A DNA stretch of 64,000 bases from an uncultured Erythrobacter sp. (GTDB lineage Bacteria; Pseudomonadota; Alphaproteobacteria; Sphingomonadales; Sphingomonadaceae): assembly GCA_947499095.1 (NCBI GenBank), contig CANMMR010000004.1:224481-288480 (forward strand), written 5' to 3'. This document shows, piece after piece, positions 31,121 through 40,509 of this stretch. The notes under the pieces are model-generated. The model ran no database searches and was not told where the DNA came from. It saw only the letters and a program-made list of their open reading frames with translations. Each line of letters starts with the position of its first letter. Position 1 is the stretch's first letter. Both the position numbers and the translations under genes were made by a program.

Positions 31121-32836
31121 ATGCGTTCGAGGAACCTGTTCGCCACTAGCGCCGCCGCTGCACTGCTTGCCGGATGCGCCTCGCAGCAAGGGGGCGAGGC
31201 GGTCGTCATCACCGGTGCAAAGGGTTCGCCGGATGCGGACCGGTCGGCACCGCCGCCGCCCCCTCCCCCACCGCCCCCTCCTCCTTCGCCCCCGCCGGTG
31301 GCCTACACGCAGTCCGCTCCGATTGCGGTGACGGCTTCGCGGGTCGGTGCTCCCGCTGCTGAAGCCGCAGATGTGGTGACGGCGACGAGCGCAGCGGACA
31401 GCACGTATCGCTACTTCCCGCCGATCTTCGTGCCGACGGTGCCGAGCCGCGACCAGTATGACGGCGAGGAAGTCTCGCCGGTGAAGCTCGTGGCGAACGA
31501 GCCGGTGTCCACCTTTTCGGTCGATGTCGACACCGGCGCCTATGCCAATGCGCGGCGCTTCATTTCCGAAGGCGAGATGCCGCCCAAGGACGCGGTGCGG
31601 ACCGAGGAGTTCGTCAATTACTTCCGCTACGATTACGATCGCCCGGCGGACCGCTCGCAGCCCTTCACGGTCAATACCGATGTCGCAGTGTCGCCGTGGA
31701 ACCCGGAGACGCGCCTCGTCCGTATCGGGCTGGCAGGCTACGAGATGCCCGAGGAAACGCGCCCGGCGGCCAACCTCGTCTTCCTGCTCGACGTATCGGG
31801 ATCGATGTATAGCGCGGACAAGCTGCCGCTGGTGAAGACGGCCATGCGCCAGCTCGCTGGGCAGCTGACCGAGCGCGACCGCGTCTCTATCGTCGTTTAC
31901 GCAGGGGCGGCGGGCCTCGTGCTCGAGCCGACCAATGACGAGCGCACAATCAAGGATGCGATCGAGCAACTGCAGGCTGGCGGATCGACGGCAGGCGGAG
32001 CCGGTATCGAACTGGCTTACCGCGTCGCCGAAGCGAACCGGATCGAGGGCGGGGTCAACCGCGTGATCCTGGCGACCGACGGCGATTTCAACGTCGGCAC
32101 GTCGGACCGCGACGCGCTGGTCGAGCTGATCGAGAAAAAGCGCGAGACCGGCGTGACCCTCTCGGTGCTCGGCTTCGGACGCGGCAATCTGAACGATGCG
32201 ATGATGGAGCAGATCGCCAACAACGGGAACGGCAATTATTCCTACATCGACAGCGCGCTGGAAGCCCGCAAGGTGCTCGGTGACGAGATGGGCGCGACGC
32301 TGTTCACCATCGCCAAGGACGTGAAGATCCAGGTCGAGTTCAATCCCGCCGTGGTCAGCCAGTACCGGCTGGTCGGCTACGAGAACCGCATCCTGCGCGA
32401 GGAAGATTTCGACAACGACGCCGTCGATGCGGGCGATATCGGCGCGGGCCACCAGGTTACGGCTCTCTACGAAGTCGTGCCGGTCGGCGCCAAGGGCTGG
32501 ATCGGGCAGCGCCGCTACGAGGACCAGATCGACACCCGCGCTCGCGATCTTGCTGAAGAGGCGGCCTATATCAAGCTGCGCTACAAGATGCCCGATGGCG
32601 AGAAGAGTTCGCTCATTACCTATACGCTCCCGGCGCGCGCATTGGAAACCGGCACGCTGCCCGGCGGCGATTTCGCCTTCGCCAGCGCGGTGGCGGCGTT
32701 TGGCCAGAAGCTGCGCGGCGACCCCATGCTGGAAGGCTTTGGATACGGCCAGATTGCAGGACTGGCCGGCAATCCGCGCGATTTCTGGCGGCAGGAATTC
32801 GTGCAGTTGGTGAAGACGGCGGACTCGCTCGACTAG
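31121..32836 (+). CDS. von Willebrand factor A lipoprotein (YfbK-like)
   Basis: 571 residues. Signal with lipobox LLAGC, then a run of 12 prolines broken by serine (residues about 44-58) that would hold the domain away from the membrane. N-terminal VWA-associated region (FSVDVDTGAYANARRFI), then the VWA domain with a complete MIDAS motif DVSGSM and the partner Thr/Asp (LATDGDF). The C-terminal domain of about 150 residues is of the YfbK type. Function unknown; such proteins probably bind a partner via a metal ion at the outer membrane or in the periplasm. Confidence 0.9.
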   Translation: MRSRNLFATSAAAALLAGCASQQGGEAVVITGAKGSPDADRSAPPPPPPPPPPPPSPPPVAYTQSAPIAVTASRVGAPAAEAADVVTATSAADSTYRYFPPIFVPTVPSRDQYDGEEVSPVKLVANEPVSTFSVDVDTGAYANARRFISEGEMPPKDAVRTEEFVNYFRYDYDRPADRSQPFTVNTDVAVSPWNPETRLVRIGLAGYEMPEETRPAANLVFLLDVSGSMYSADKLPLVKTAMRQLAGQLTERDRVSIVVYAGAAGLVLEPTNDERTIKDAIEQLQAGGSTAGGAGIELAYRVAEANRIEGGVNRVILATDGDFNVGTSDRDALVELIEKKRETGVTLSVLGFGRGNLNDAMMEQIANNGNGNYSYIDSALEARKVLGDEMGATLFTIAKDVKIQVEFNPAVVSQYRLVGYENRILREEDFDNDAVDAGDIGAGHQVTALYEVVPVGAKGWIGQRRYEDQIDTRARDLAEEAAYIKLRYKMPDGEKSSLITYTLPARALETGTLPGGDFAFASAVAAFGQKLRGDPMLEGFGYGQIAGLAGNPRDFWRQEFVQLVKTADSLD

Positions 32837-32878
32837 CGGCCTTGGCAGCGGGGGCGCAGGGCGGCTAAGAGCCGCTCC

Positions 32879-33619
32879 ATGTCGATCCGCCCCGCCTTCG
32901 CCATCGTCGCCGGAGCCGCGCTCGTTGCGGTGGCCGGCTATGGCTATGCTACAAAGACCGACGAGGCCTTCGTCGTGCCACTCGAGGAGAGAGCCGCGCA
33001 GGCGATCGCGGACAACGGCGGAGGCGGCGTGACCGCGCGCTTCACCGGCGCGAATGGCTCGCCAACGCGCCATCCCCTGCTCAGCAATGGCGAGGACCTG
33101 CCCGAACAGACCCGCGCGCGCGTGGCGCAGGCCGTGGCCGGAATGCCTGGCGTCGGCGGCGTGGTCTGGAGCGACGGAACCGCGCGCGCGGAAACCGACG
33201 CGCCTACTTTCGAACCGCTCCATTGCCAGGAGGACGTCGATGGTCTGCTGCGGAGTCGCTCGATCCGCTTCGAGGAAGCTTCGAGCGCGCTCCTTCCCGC
33301 CAGCCGCATCCTGCTCGACGAAGTGGCCGAGGCATTGCAGCCGTGCTTGGGCGCGATCATTTCGATCACCGGCCACACCGACAAGTCGGGCACCGAGCCG
33401 GGCAATCTCGCTTTGAGCATGGAACGCGCGCGAGCGGTTCGCGAAGCGCTGGTCAGCCGCGGCATCCCGCGCGATGGCCTACGGGCACGCGGCATGGGTT
33501 CGTCCGAGCCGGTCGAAGGCCTGGCCCCCGGCGATCCCGCCAATCGCCGCATCGAATTCGCCGTGATCCGCACCGAACCGCTCCGCCCCACCCCCGTAGA
33601 TACGCCGGGAGCCCGCTGA
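32879..33619 (+). CDS. OmpA-family peptidoglycan-binding protein
   Basis: 246 residues. An N-terminal membrane helix, a BON-like middle region (RVAQAVAGMPGVGGVVW) and a C-terminal OmpA domain (SIRFEEASSALLPASRILLDEVA, ITGHTDKSGTEPGNLALSMERARAVREAL, NRRIEFAV). The conserved Asp and Arg that bind diaminopimelate are visible. A 6-bp hairpin GCGGCT-aag-AGCCGC (32861-32875) lies 3 bases before the ATG where a ribosome site would be expected. It is the first of three genes joined by overlaps. Confidence 0.88.
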   Translation: MSIRPAFAIVAGAALVAVAGYGYATKTDEAFVVPLEERAAQAIADNGGGGVTARFTGANGSPTRHPLLSNGEDLPEQTRARVAQAVAGMPGVGGVVWSDGTARAETDAPTFEPLHCQEDVDGLLRSRSIRFEEASSALLPASRILLDEVAEALQPCLGAIISITGHTDKSGTEPGNLALSMERARAVREALVSRGIPRDGLRARGMGSSEPVEGLAPGDPANRRIEFAVIRTEPLRPTPVDTPGAR

Positions 33620-33753
33620 TGCCGATCTGGTTCGAAGTCGTGGTGTTGATGCTGGTCGGCTATTTCGCCGGCATCGGGATCGGCTGGGGCCTGTGGGGCC
33701 GCACGGAACGCGGCGATATCGAAACCGACGGAACCATGAAGGATCCCCAATGA
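33619..33753 (+). CDS. Small single-helix membrane protein (44 aa)
   Basis: MPIWFEVVVLMLVGYFAG... forms one membrane helix (residues about 4-27) with a short acidic tail. The ATG overlaps the OmpA-like stop by one base (TGATG) and the TGA overlaps the next ATG (ATGA), so all three cistrons are coupled. This conserved coupling and the good membrane helix support a real gene in spite of its size. Function unknown. Confidence 0.7.
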   Translation: MPIWFEVVVLMLVGYFAGIGIGWGLWGRTERGDIETDGTMKDPQ

Positions 33754-34232
33754 TCGAACTGCTCGAGGCCTACTGGCCCGCCATCGTGATCGCGCTCGTC
33801 ATCGGGCTGGTGATCGCCTGGTACATCTTCCACGCTTCGCGCCGGACCCGCGTAACGGGAACGAGCAGGGATGTGCTCGACGAAGGTGCCGCTCCGGCGA
33901 CACGCAACAAGGCCCTGATCGACAGCGCGCCTGCCGCCACTCCGATGCAGCCGACGGCCGGCGTGCCGCCGACCGAAGCGCAGACAACCGGCGGCGACGA
34001 TCTCACCCGGATCAAGGGCGTCGGCCCGAAGCTGGCCGCACTGCTCCGCGAACAGGGCGTCACCGGTTTTGCGCAGATCGCGGCGTGGACCGATGATGAC
34101 ATCGACCGGATCGACCCGACGCTGGGCCGTTTCGAAGGGCGCATTCGGCGTGACGACTGGGTCGGCCAGGCGCGCCTTCTGGCCGATGGCGACGAAAGCG
34201 GCTTTGCGAGCAGATACGGCAAGATTTCCTGA
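33750..34232 (+). CDS. Membrane-anchored helix-hairpin-helix protein
   Basis: 160 residues from ATG 33750. One N-terminal membrane helix (PAIVIALVIGLVIAWYIF), a flexible linker rich in Ala/Pro/Thr, then a helix-hairpin-helix domain (LTRIKGVGPKLAALLREQGVTGF) and a second small repeat-like segment (DDIDRIDPTLGRFEGRI). HhH motifs bind DNA backbone without sequence choice; on a membrane anchor the ligand is not clear. Third gene of the coupled OmpA unit. Confidence 0.85.
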   Translation: MIELLEAYWPAIVIALVIGLVIAWYIFHASRRTRVTGTSRDVLDEGAAPATRNKALIDSAPAATPMQPTAGVPPTEAQTTGGDDLTRIKGVGPKLAALLREQGVTGFAQIAAWTDDDIDRIDPTLGRFEGRIRRDDWVGQARLLADGDESGFASRYGKIS

Positions 34233-34295
34233 TCGGGGAACGAATCCAAACCGGGCCTGTTGATCGAATGGGTCGATGGTTTGGGAGAGTTTCCT

Positions 34296-34658
34296 ATGGG
34301 ACAGCAAATGCGCATCCTCGTCGCCGAAGACGAGACGATTATCGGTGAGGATCTGTGCCAGACCGTCGCCGAGGCGGGGTATGTCGTCGAAGGTCCGTTC
34401 ATGGACATCCAGTCGACCATGCTGGCCTATCAGAAGCACAAGCCCGACCTTGCGATTCTCGATGTGCAGTTGGGCGATGGCATCGTCTATCCGCTCGCCG
34501 AGCAGATGATAGCCGAGGATGTACCGGTGATTTTCCACTCGGGTCAACTAACGCCGGACGATGTCGCCATCCGCTTTCCAAAAGCGCTGGCCGTCCAGAA
34601 ACCCACCCCCCCGGCCGAGATGATCGCCAACGTGAAGCGCGCCCTCGCCCAAGGCTGA
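34296..34658 (+). CDS. Single-domain response regulator
   Basis: About 120 residues from ATG 34296. A lone receiver domain: acidic pair in LVAEDETIIG, phospho-acceptor Asp in LAILDVQLGDG, switch Ser in IFHSGQ, Lys in AVQKPTPP. There is no output domain, so it must act by protein contact, as in phosphorelays. No kinase is nearby. The site GGGAG lies about 10 bases upstream of the ATG. Confidence 0.9.
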   Translation: MGQQMRILVAEDETIIGEDLCQTVAEAGYVVEGPFMDIQSTMLAYQKHKPDLAILDVQLGDGIVYPLAEQMIAEDVPVIFHSGQLTPDDVAIRFPKALAVQKPTPPAEMIANVKRALAQG

Positions 34659-34707
34659 CGCCAACACCACTAATACCAAAACCATTCGCCCATGCTATGG
34701 TGCGGAC

Positions 34708-35156
34708 ATGGGCAAGCTCGGCACTCTTCTGGCGCTCGACCGCCGCGATCGTGTAGCGGCGTTCGAAGCACTGTCTGCGCTCGCCGCTGCCCAAGCCCTG
34801 GTGCGCATCGTGCCGCCCGCAAATGGCGCAACAGGTTCGCCCCTTTTAGCCCCCAGGCGGGCAGCGAGGCCATCGGAAAAAACCAGCTCGAACCAGTACG
34901 CCGCGTGCGCTTCGCCATCGCCCGTGCGGCGCGCAATCTACCCACCGACCCGAACTGCCTGCCACAGGCCCTCGCTGCGCGCCGAATGCTGGAGCGCCGC
35001 GGGATCGAATCGTCCCTCTTTATCGGGGCCGAACGCGATGCGGAGGGCAAAACCCACTTTCATGCCTGGTTGAAAGTCGGTTCCGAATGGGTGACCGGAC
35101 TCTGCGACGAGGAGCGCTATGCCCTGCTCTTGCCGCACGGTAGCGAAGCGGCCTGA
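34708..35156 (+). pseudogene. Lasso-peptide B2-like transglutaminase, frameshifted
   Basis: Two frames carry one protein. The first (ATG 34708, MGKLGTLLALDRRDRVAAFEALSALAAAQALVRIVPP) is the normal membrane-proximal start of the B2/transglutaminase-core-3 family. The rest (WRNRFAPF..., DPNCLPQALAARRMLERRG with the catalytic Cys, FHAWLKVGSEWVTG with the His) is in another frame. Adding one C to the CCC at 34816-34818 would join them. No lasso precursor, B1, cyclase or transporter gene is near, so the gene was an orphan even before the break. The loss is probably tolerated. Confidence 0.72.
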
Positions 35157-35215
35157 CGCCCCCTTGCAGAGCGCTCGCAAGCCTGCCATCGCACATCGGC
35201 AACTAAGGAGACCAC

Positions 35216-36400
35216 ATGGCCGGTATGGTGCCTTTCGCCTGGGACGATCCCTTCAATCTCGACGAGCAGCTGACCGAGGAAGAGCGGATGATCCGCGACG
35301 CCGCGCATGCCTTCGCCCAAGGCGAGCTGCAGCCGCGCGTGACCGATGCCTATCGCGAGGAAACCGATGCGCCCGAGCTCTTCCCCCTCATGGGCGAGGC
35401 GGGCCTGCTCGGAGCGACCGTGCCGGAAGAATATGGCGGGGCGGGCGCAAGCTATGTCGCATACGGCCTGATCGCGCGCGAGATCGAGCGGGTCGATAGC
35501 GGCTATCGCTCGATGGCGTCGGTGCAGTCCAGCCTCGTGATGTATCCGATCCACGCCTACGGCTCCGAAGCGCAGAAGCAGAAATACCTTCCCGGCCTTG
35601 CCAGCGGGCGGCTGATCGGCTGTTTCGGCCTGACCGAACCCGATGCCGGCAGTGATCCGGCGGGCATGAAGACGACCGCAAAGAAGGTCGACGGCGGCTA
35701 TGTGATCTCCGGCTCCAAGACGTGGATTTCCAACTCGCCCTTCGCCGACGTTTTCGTAGTCTGGGCCAAGAGCGAAGAGCACGGCGGCGGCATCCGCGGC
35801 TTCATCCTCGAAAAAGGCATGAAGGGCCTCTCCGCCCCCAAGATTGCGGGCAAGCTGAGCCTGCGCGCCAGCACGACGGGTATGATCGTCATGGACGAGG
35901 TCGAAGTGGGCGAGGACGCCTTGCTTCCCGACGTTCAGGGCCTCAAGGGCCCCTTCGGTTGTCTCAACCGGGCACGCTACGGCATCAGCTGGGGCGCGCT
36001 GGGGGCGGCGGAATTCTGCATGCACGCCGCGCGCCAATACGGCCTCGACCGCGAGCAATTCGGCGTCCCGCTTGCCAGCAAGCAGCTGTTCCAGCTCAAG
36101 CTGGCCGACATGATGACCGATATCGCGTTGGGCCTGCAAGGCTCGCTGCGCGTCGGGCGACTGATGGATGAAGGCAAGTTCGCGCCCGACATGATTTCGA
36201 TCGTCAAGCGCAACAATGTCGGCAAGGCGCTCGATATCGCGCGCAAGGCCCGCGACATGCATGGCGGCAACGGCATTTCGGAAGAGTATCAGGTGATCCG
36301 CCACATGGTGAACCTCGAGACGGTCAACACCTATGAGGGCACGCATGACGTTCATGCGCTGATCCTGGGCCGCGCGATCACGGGCATTGCCGCGTTCTGA
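35216..36400 (+). CDS. gcdH: Glutaryl-CoA dehydrogenase (acyl-CoA dehydrogenase family)
   Basis: 394 residues. FAD/acyl-CoA motifs [15 protein letters not shown] and [11 protein letters not shown], substrate-loop arginine in [10 protein letters not shown], and the C-terminal [16 protein letters not shown] with the active-site glutamate, an arrangement typical of glutaryl-CoA dehydrogenase. It oxidises and decarboxylates glutaryl-CoA to crotonyl-CoA in lysine and tryptophan breakdown. Strong ribosome site AAGGAG before the ATG. It has its own promoter gap. Confidence 0.9.
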   Translation: MAGMVPFAWDDPFNLDEQLTEEERMIRDAAHAFAQGELQPRVTDAYREETDAPELFPLMGEAGLLGATVPEEYGGAGASYVAYGLIAREIERVDSGYRSMASVQSSLVMYPIHAYGSEAQKQKYLPGLASGRLIGCFGLTEPDAGSDPAGMKTTAKKVDGGYVISGSKTWISNSPFADVFVVWAKSEEHGGGIRGFILEKGMKGLSAPKIAGKLSLRASTTGMIVMDEVEVGEDALLPDVQGLKGPFGCLNRARYGISWGALGAAEFCMHAARQYGLDREQFGVPLASKQLFQLKLADMMTDIALGLQGSLRVGRLMDEGKFAPDMISIVKRNNVGKALDIARKARDMHGGNGISEEYQVIRHMVNLETVNTYEGTHDVHALILGRAITGIAAF

Positions 36401-36595
36401 TGGTCCTGCTGACCGCGTTCTGTCCTACATGGGTCAGTTGTGCGATAGGGTCCGGATGACCAGCGCCCGCCCCCTTTCTCAAGCTTTCTCAGCCGTTCTC
36501 ACGGGCGAGCACGGTTTTTTGCGCCTGGACCGTGTAACATGCGGTCCATGTCGTGAACTCGTCCTTGGTAACTCCAACACGAAGATGGTCGCGCC
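36401..36595 (+). promoter_or_regulatory. Intergenic region before maiA
   Basis: 195 bases without a gene. It holds a GC-rich stretch with weak CCGT/ACGG symmetries followed by a T6 run near 36515-36522, which could end the gcdH transcript, and then the promoter area for maiA-FAH. I see no clear operator or sigma boxes. Confidence 0.3.
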
Positions 36596-37240
36596 ATGAT
36601 CCGCCTCCACGGCTATTACCGCAGCTCCACCAGCTATCGCCTGCGCATCGCGCTGGAGCTGAAGGGGCTGGATTTCGAATACGTGCCGGTAAACCTGTTG
36701 GAGAGCGAACAGAAAGGCGCCGCCTTTACCAGCCGCAATCCCTTCGGTTCGGTCCCGCTGCTGGAAGTCGACGGCAAGGATTACGTCCAGTCGATGGCGC
36801 AGATCGAGTGGCTGGACGAAGCCTATACCGAGCGCCCGCTGCTGCCCTCCGACACCCACGACCGCTATGTCGCACGCGAGCTGGCCTATGCCATCGCGAC
36901 CGAGCTGCATGCGCCGCTCAACCTGCCGGTGCTGAAGTATCTCGCCAATGAATATGGCAAGTCGCAGGACGAGATCGGCGTGTGGTATCGCCACTGGCTC
37001 GCGCGCACGCTCGATCCGCTGGAAGCGCGGCTGGCGCAGCTCGGCACGGGCGATTTCCTGTTCGACCGCCCCGGCTTTTTCGAAGTCTGCCTGCTTCCGC
37101 AAGTCTATAACGGGCAGCGCTTCGGCTTCGATTTCGGGAACAAGCCGCATATAACCCGGATCGAACAGGCCTGCCTTGCATTGCCAGAATTCCAGCGCGC
37201 CCATCCGGATGCGCAGCCCGACAATCCCGAACGATCATAA
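36596..37240 (+). CDS. maiA: Maleylacetoacetate isomerase (zeta-class GST)
   Basis: 214 residues. The zeta-GST glutathione motif is present as RSSTSYRLRIAL (normally SSCS-R-R; the Cys is Thr here), followed by NPFGSVPLLEVDG and QSMAQIEWLDE. It isomerises maleylacetoacetate to fumarylacetoacetate with glutathione in tyrosine breakdown. It is 13 bases ahead of the FAH-family gene, the next enzyme of the pathway. Confidence 0.92.
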   Translation: MIRLHGYYRSSTSYRLRIALELKGLDFEYVPVNLLESEQKGAAFTSRNPFGSVPLLEVDGKDYVQSMAQIEWLDEAYTERPLLPSDTHDRYVARELAYAIATELHAPLNLPVLKYLANEYGKSQDEIGVWYRHWLARTLDPLEARLAQLGTGDFLFDRPGFFEVCLLPQVYNGQRFGFDFGNKPHITRIEQACLALPEFQRAHPDAQPDNPERS

Positions 37241-37253
37241 GAGAGGACCACCC

Positions 37254-38264
37254 ATGAAACTCGCCACGCTCAAGGACGGAACCCGCGACGGCAAACTGGT
37301 GGTCGTGTCCAGGGACCTCACCCGCTATTGCGCCGCAGACAACATAGCGCCGACCCTGCAGGCCGCGCTCGACAATTGGGACGAGATCGCGCCGAAGCTG
37401 GAGGCGCTCTACACCGACGTCCAGCACGAAGCTGTGCCGTGCGAGCGCTTTCACGAGCGCGAGGCGCATTCGCCCCTTCCCCGCGCCTATCAGTGGGCAG
37501 ACGGTTCGGCCTATATCAATCACGTCGAACTGGTCCGCAAGGCGCGCGGCGCGGAGGTGCCCGAGAGCTTCTATCACGATCCGCTGATGTATCAGGGCGG
37601 CAGCGACGGCTTCCTTGCGCCGCGTGACGACATCCCCCTGAAGGACACCAGCTGGGGCTGCGACATGGAGGGCGAGATCGCAGTCATTACCGATGACGTG
37701 CCCATGGGTGTGTCCAGCGATGGGGCCGCCGATCACATCAAGCTGGTGATGCTGGTCAACGACGTGTCCTTGCGCGGTCTGATCCCGGGCGAGCTTGCCA
37801 AGGGGTTCGGCTTCTTCCAGTCCAAGCCCGCCAGCGCATTTAGCCCCGTCGCGGTGACCCCCGACGAACTCGGCGATGCGTGGAAGGGCAGCGTCATTCA
37901 CCTGCCGTTGATGGTCGATTACAATGGCGAGGCTTTCGGTCGCGCGAATGCGGGCGTCGATGCCACCTTCAGCCTGGCCGACCTCGTCGCCCATGCTGCC
38001 AAGACGCGCGATTTGGGCGCTGGCACGATCATCGGCTCGGGCACTGTCTCCAACCAGGGGCCGGACGGGGATCCGGGCAAGCCGGTGGCAGACGGCGGCC
38101 TCGGCTATAGCTGCATCGCCGAGATCCGCATGATCGAGACGATCGCCGATGGCGAGGCCAAGACCCGCTTCATGGCCCCGGGCGACACTGTGCGGGTGGA
38201 GATGAAGGACGAAGACGGCCATTCGATCTTCGGCGCCATCGAACAGAAAGTCGTCGAGGCCTGA
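37254..38264 (+). CDS. Fumarylacetoacetate hydrolase family protein
   Basis: 336 residues from ATG 37254 with AGAGGA upstream. Metal-binding glutamates in WGCDMEGEIAVI, then VNDVSLRG and QSKPASAFSPVAVTPDELG as in bacterial FAH-fold C-C hydrolases. Next to maiA it most likely splits fumarylacetoacetate to fumarate and acetoacetate. Other FAH-fold substrates are possible. It is followed after 2 bases by the glycosyltransferase gene, probably chance tail of the same transcript. Confidence 0.9.
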   Translation: MKLATLKDGTRDGKLVVVSRDLTRYCAADNIAPTLQAALDNWDEIAPKLEALYTDVQHEAVPCERFHEREAHSPLPRAYQWADGSAYINHVELVRKARGAEVPESFYHDPLMYQGGSDGFLAPRDDIPLKDTSWGCDMEGEIAVITDDVPMGVSSDGAADHIKLVMLVNDVSLRGLIPGELAKGFGFFQSKPASAFSPVAVTPDELGDAWKGSVIHLPLMVDYNGEAFGRANAGVDATFSLADLVAHAAKTRDLGAGTIIGSGTVSNQGPDGDPGKPVADGGLGYSCIAEIRMIETIADGEAKTRFMAPGDTVRVEMKDEDGHSIFGAIEQKVVEA

Positions 38265-38266
38265 CC

Positions 38267-39472
38267 ATGGCCGCGCTGGCCGGTAAGCGGATCGGCCTGC
38301 TGACAGCCCGTGCCAGCCGTGCGAACGGCGGCGTGTTCGAAGCGGTCGTCGGGCAGGTCGGCTTGCTCAAGCGGCTGGGTGCCGTGCCGGTCGTGATCGC
38401 GGTGGAGGACGAGGCGCATGCCGCCGACGGCTGGCGACTGGACGGAGCCGAGGTGAGACTGGCCAAACAGGTGGGGCCGGACCAGCCCGGGTTCGCGCCG
38501 CAGCTTGCGGTCGAGCTTCAAGAAGCGAAGCTCGACCTGCTCCACCTTCACGGCATCTGGACTTACGCCAGCCGTGCGGCGGCCCACTGGGCGACCAATA
38601 GCGGCGGCCCCTTGGCCATCAGCCCGCACGGCATGCTCGCCCCGCGGATTACCGGACGCAATCGCTGGAAGAAGAACCTCGCGCGGTTCGCTTGGGAGAA
38701 AGACGCCTGGAAGAGCGCGACGGCCTTCCATGCTCTCACGCAGGACGAGGCAGAGGACATCCGCCGCGAAGTCAGCGGGGCAGAGATCGGCGTCATCCCC
38801 AATCCCGCGCCAAAGCCATCGCCCCCGCGCGAGCGGATCGCGCCGCCCATGGCGCTCTATCTTGGCCGCATTCACGAGAAGAAGAACCTGATCGCGCTGA
38901 TGGAAGGCTGGCTGGCCGCCCTGCCCGACCTGCCGCCCGATGCGAGGCTGACCATCGCAGGCTGGGGCGACGACGATGGCGTCGCAGCACTCGAACGCTT
39001 CCTCGAACCCGTGGGCCACTCGATCCAGTTCGTCGGCGCAGCATTCGGATCGCAAAAAGCCGCGCTGTTCGATGTGGCGCGGTTCACTGTTCTGCCTTCG
39101 CTGAGCGAAGGCCTGCCGATGGCGATACTCGACAGCTGGGCTGCAGGCGTACCGACGATCATGAGCAAAGCCTGCCACCTTCCCGAAGGCTACGAAGCCG
39201 GCGCTGCACTCCATTGCGGAACGGATAAAGCGAGCATTGCGCGCGCCTTAATTAAAGCCTTCGCCATGGAGGAGACACCGTGGCTATCGATGTCGCAGTC
39301 CGCGCAGGCGCTGGCGTCCGGCCCATTCGGCCCGGAACAGGTCGCCGAGCAATGGGAGCAGCTTTACGGTGATTGCCTCGGGCGTGACGGGTTCAATCTC
39401 GACCCGATCTATCACCACCCTGCCGTTGCCCGGGCGCAGCCAGAGGCTGAGGATCGTATCGTCGCACGCTGA
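38267..39472 (+). CDS. Family-4 glycosyltransferase
   Basis: 401 residues. GT-B fold: N-terminal KRIGLLTARASRANGGVFEAVVG, acceptor-domain HLHGIWTYASRAAAHW, donor domain ALYLGRIHEKKNL and LPSLSEGLPMAILDSWAAGVPTIM. It adds a sugar, probably for exopolysaccharide. The frame is intact, but its last 60 or so codons (from about YGDCLGRDGFN) run antisense through the end of the next gene, an overlap of 189 bases that is longer than usual, so one of the two stops may be secondary. Confidence 0.85.
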   Translation: MAALAGKRIGLLTARASRANGGVFEAVVGQVGLLKRLGAVPVVIAVEDEAHAADGWRLDGAEVRLAKQVGPDQPGFAPQLAVELQEAKLDLLHLHGIWTYASRAAAHWATNSGGPLAISPHGMLAPRITGRNRWKKNLARFAWEKDAWKSATAFHALTQDEAEDIRREVSGAEIGVIPNPAPKPSPPRERIAPPMALYLGRIHEKKNLIALMEGWLAALPDLPPDARLTIAGWGDDDGVAALERFLEPVGHSIQFVGAAFGSQKAALFDVARFTVLPSLSEGLPMAILDSWAAGVPTIMSKACHLPEGYEAGAALHCGTDKASIARALIKAFAMEETPWLSMSQSAQALASGPFGPEQVAEQWEQLYGDCLGRDGFNLDPIYHHPAVARAQPEAEDRIVAR

Positions 39473-40509
39473 AGCAATTACCCGCTGCCCCGCGCGATCG
39501 ACCCGCTGGCGGCTTGCCCGCGGGCGTGACGGGGTCGTGCAATCGATCTTGGCCAGCAATCTCTGCCCGCCCGGTCCATCCACCTTGGCTTTGACGAGAT
39601 AGCTTCCCCCGTCGATTGCCAGTGGCTGTGCAATCACCAGCCGCGTCACGCTGGAGCGGTTCTCGATCTCGATCCGCGCTTCATCGCCCGACAGGCGGGT
39701 CACGCGCAAATCGCCGGTCCGGTATCGCCGCCAGCCGATTGCCGCCGACGGTCCCTCGGATCCGAAATTCTCGAACTCCGCATCGGCAAGAACGCCTCGC
39801 GGATCGGCCTCGGGACAGTGGCGCGCTGCGATGGCCTCGGCATCGGCCCGAAGGTTGCGGCGTGCCAGCTCGCCGATCATGGGTAGCGTGGCATCGCAGC
39901 CCAGTACGGCGATACCCCCGTCGGCGCGACCGAGGATTTGCGCGCGTGCCCGCAGATCCGGCGTCGGCGCGCCGGTTCGGCGTAGATAGGCATCCGCCCA
40001 GCGCGGGCTGTCGGAAAGGCGGCGGGCGAGAGCAGAACGCCCTTCGGCACTGCGTTCGAGCAGGGACAGCATGGCCTGAGTCACCGCATTGTCCTTGCCG
40101 GATCGCAGCACCGCATCCAGCCGCGCGGCGGCGCCAGCGTAGTCGCCGCCAGCCAACTCTCGCTCGAAGAAATGGATTTGCGACATCGGTTCGCGGCGGC
40201 TGATCCGCTCGGTCACGGAAAAGATCGCATCCGCGCGCGGGCCTTCGCCCTGCAAGGTCGCTGCCACACCGAGGAAGGAGAGCCCGTACGGATCGAGGGG
40301 ATCGTGTTTCACCGCAAGCCGAGCAGATCGTTCAGCTGCTCCGGCGTTCCCTTCGCTCAGCTGCGCTGCTGCCAAGCGCTTCGCGGCCCCGACCTGAAGC
40401 GTGTCCGGCACGAAGCGCGCAAAGGACTGGCGCGTCTCGCTCACGCGATCGAAGCCGCTGAGTAGAACGAGCGCGACGAAGAGAACGATACCTAAGGAGC
40501 GGCATTCAT
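39284..40509 (-). CDS. Membrane-anchored TPR-like exopolysaccharide accessory protein, probable start frameshift
   Basis: The body of about 390 residues has an N-terminal helix LGIVLFVALVLLSGF, a TPR-like helical repeat region (AAKRLAAAQLSEGNAGAAERSARLAVKHDPLDPYG) and a C-terminal beta domain. It follows wzc in the exopolysaccharide cluster, so a role in polymer or protein assembly is inferred. An ATG at 40509 overlaps the wzc stop (ATGA) and reads MNAAP, then TAG; one extra base there would join the frame of LGIVLF. The open frame itself has no good start near this site (GTG at 40444 is the nearest), which points to a one-base loss. Confidence 0.65.

Noticed and set aside
31230..31300. The C-rich run as a simple-sequence repeat for phase variation
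   Set aside because: It codes in frame for a poly-proline linker of the VWA lipoprotein; codons are mixed (CCG, CCC, CCT) and not a mononucleotide or perfect repeat.
34660..36400. A complete lasso-peptide gene cluster
   Set aside because: Only a B2-like gene is present. No precursor, B1, asparagine-synthetase-like cyclase or lasso transporter was found in the window.
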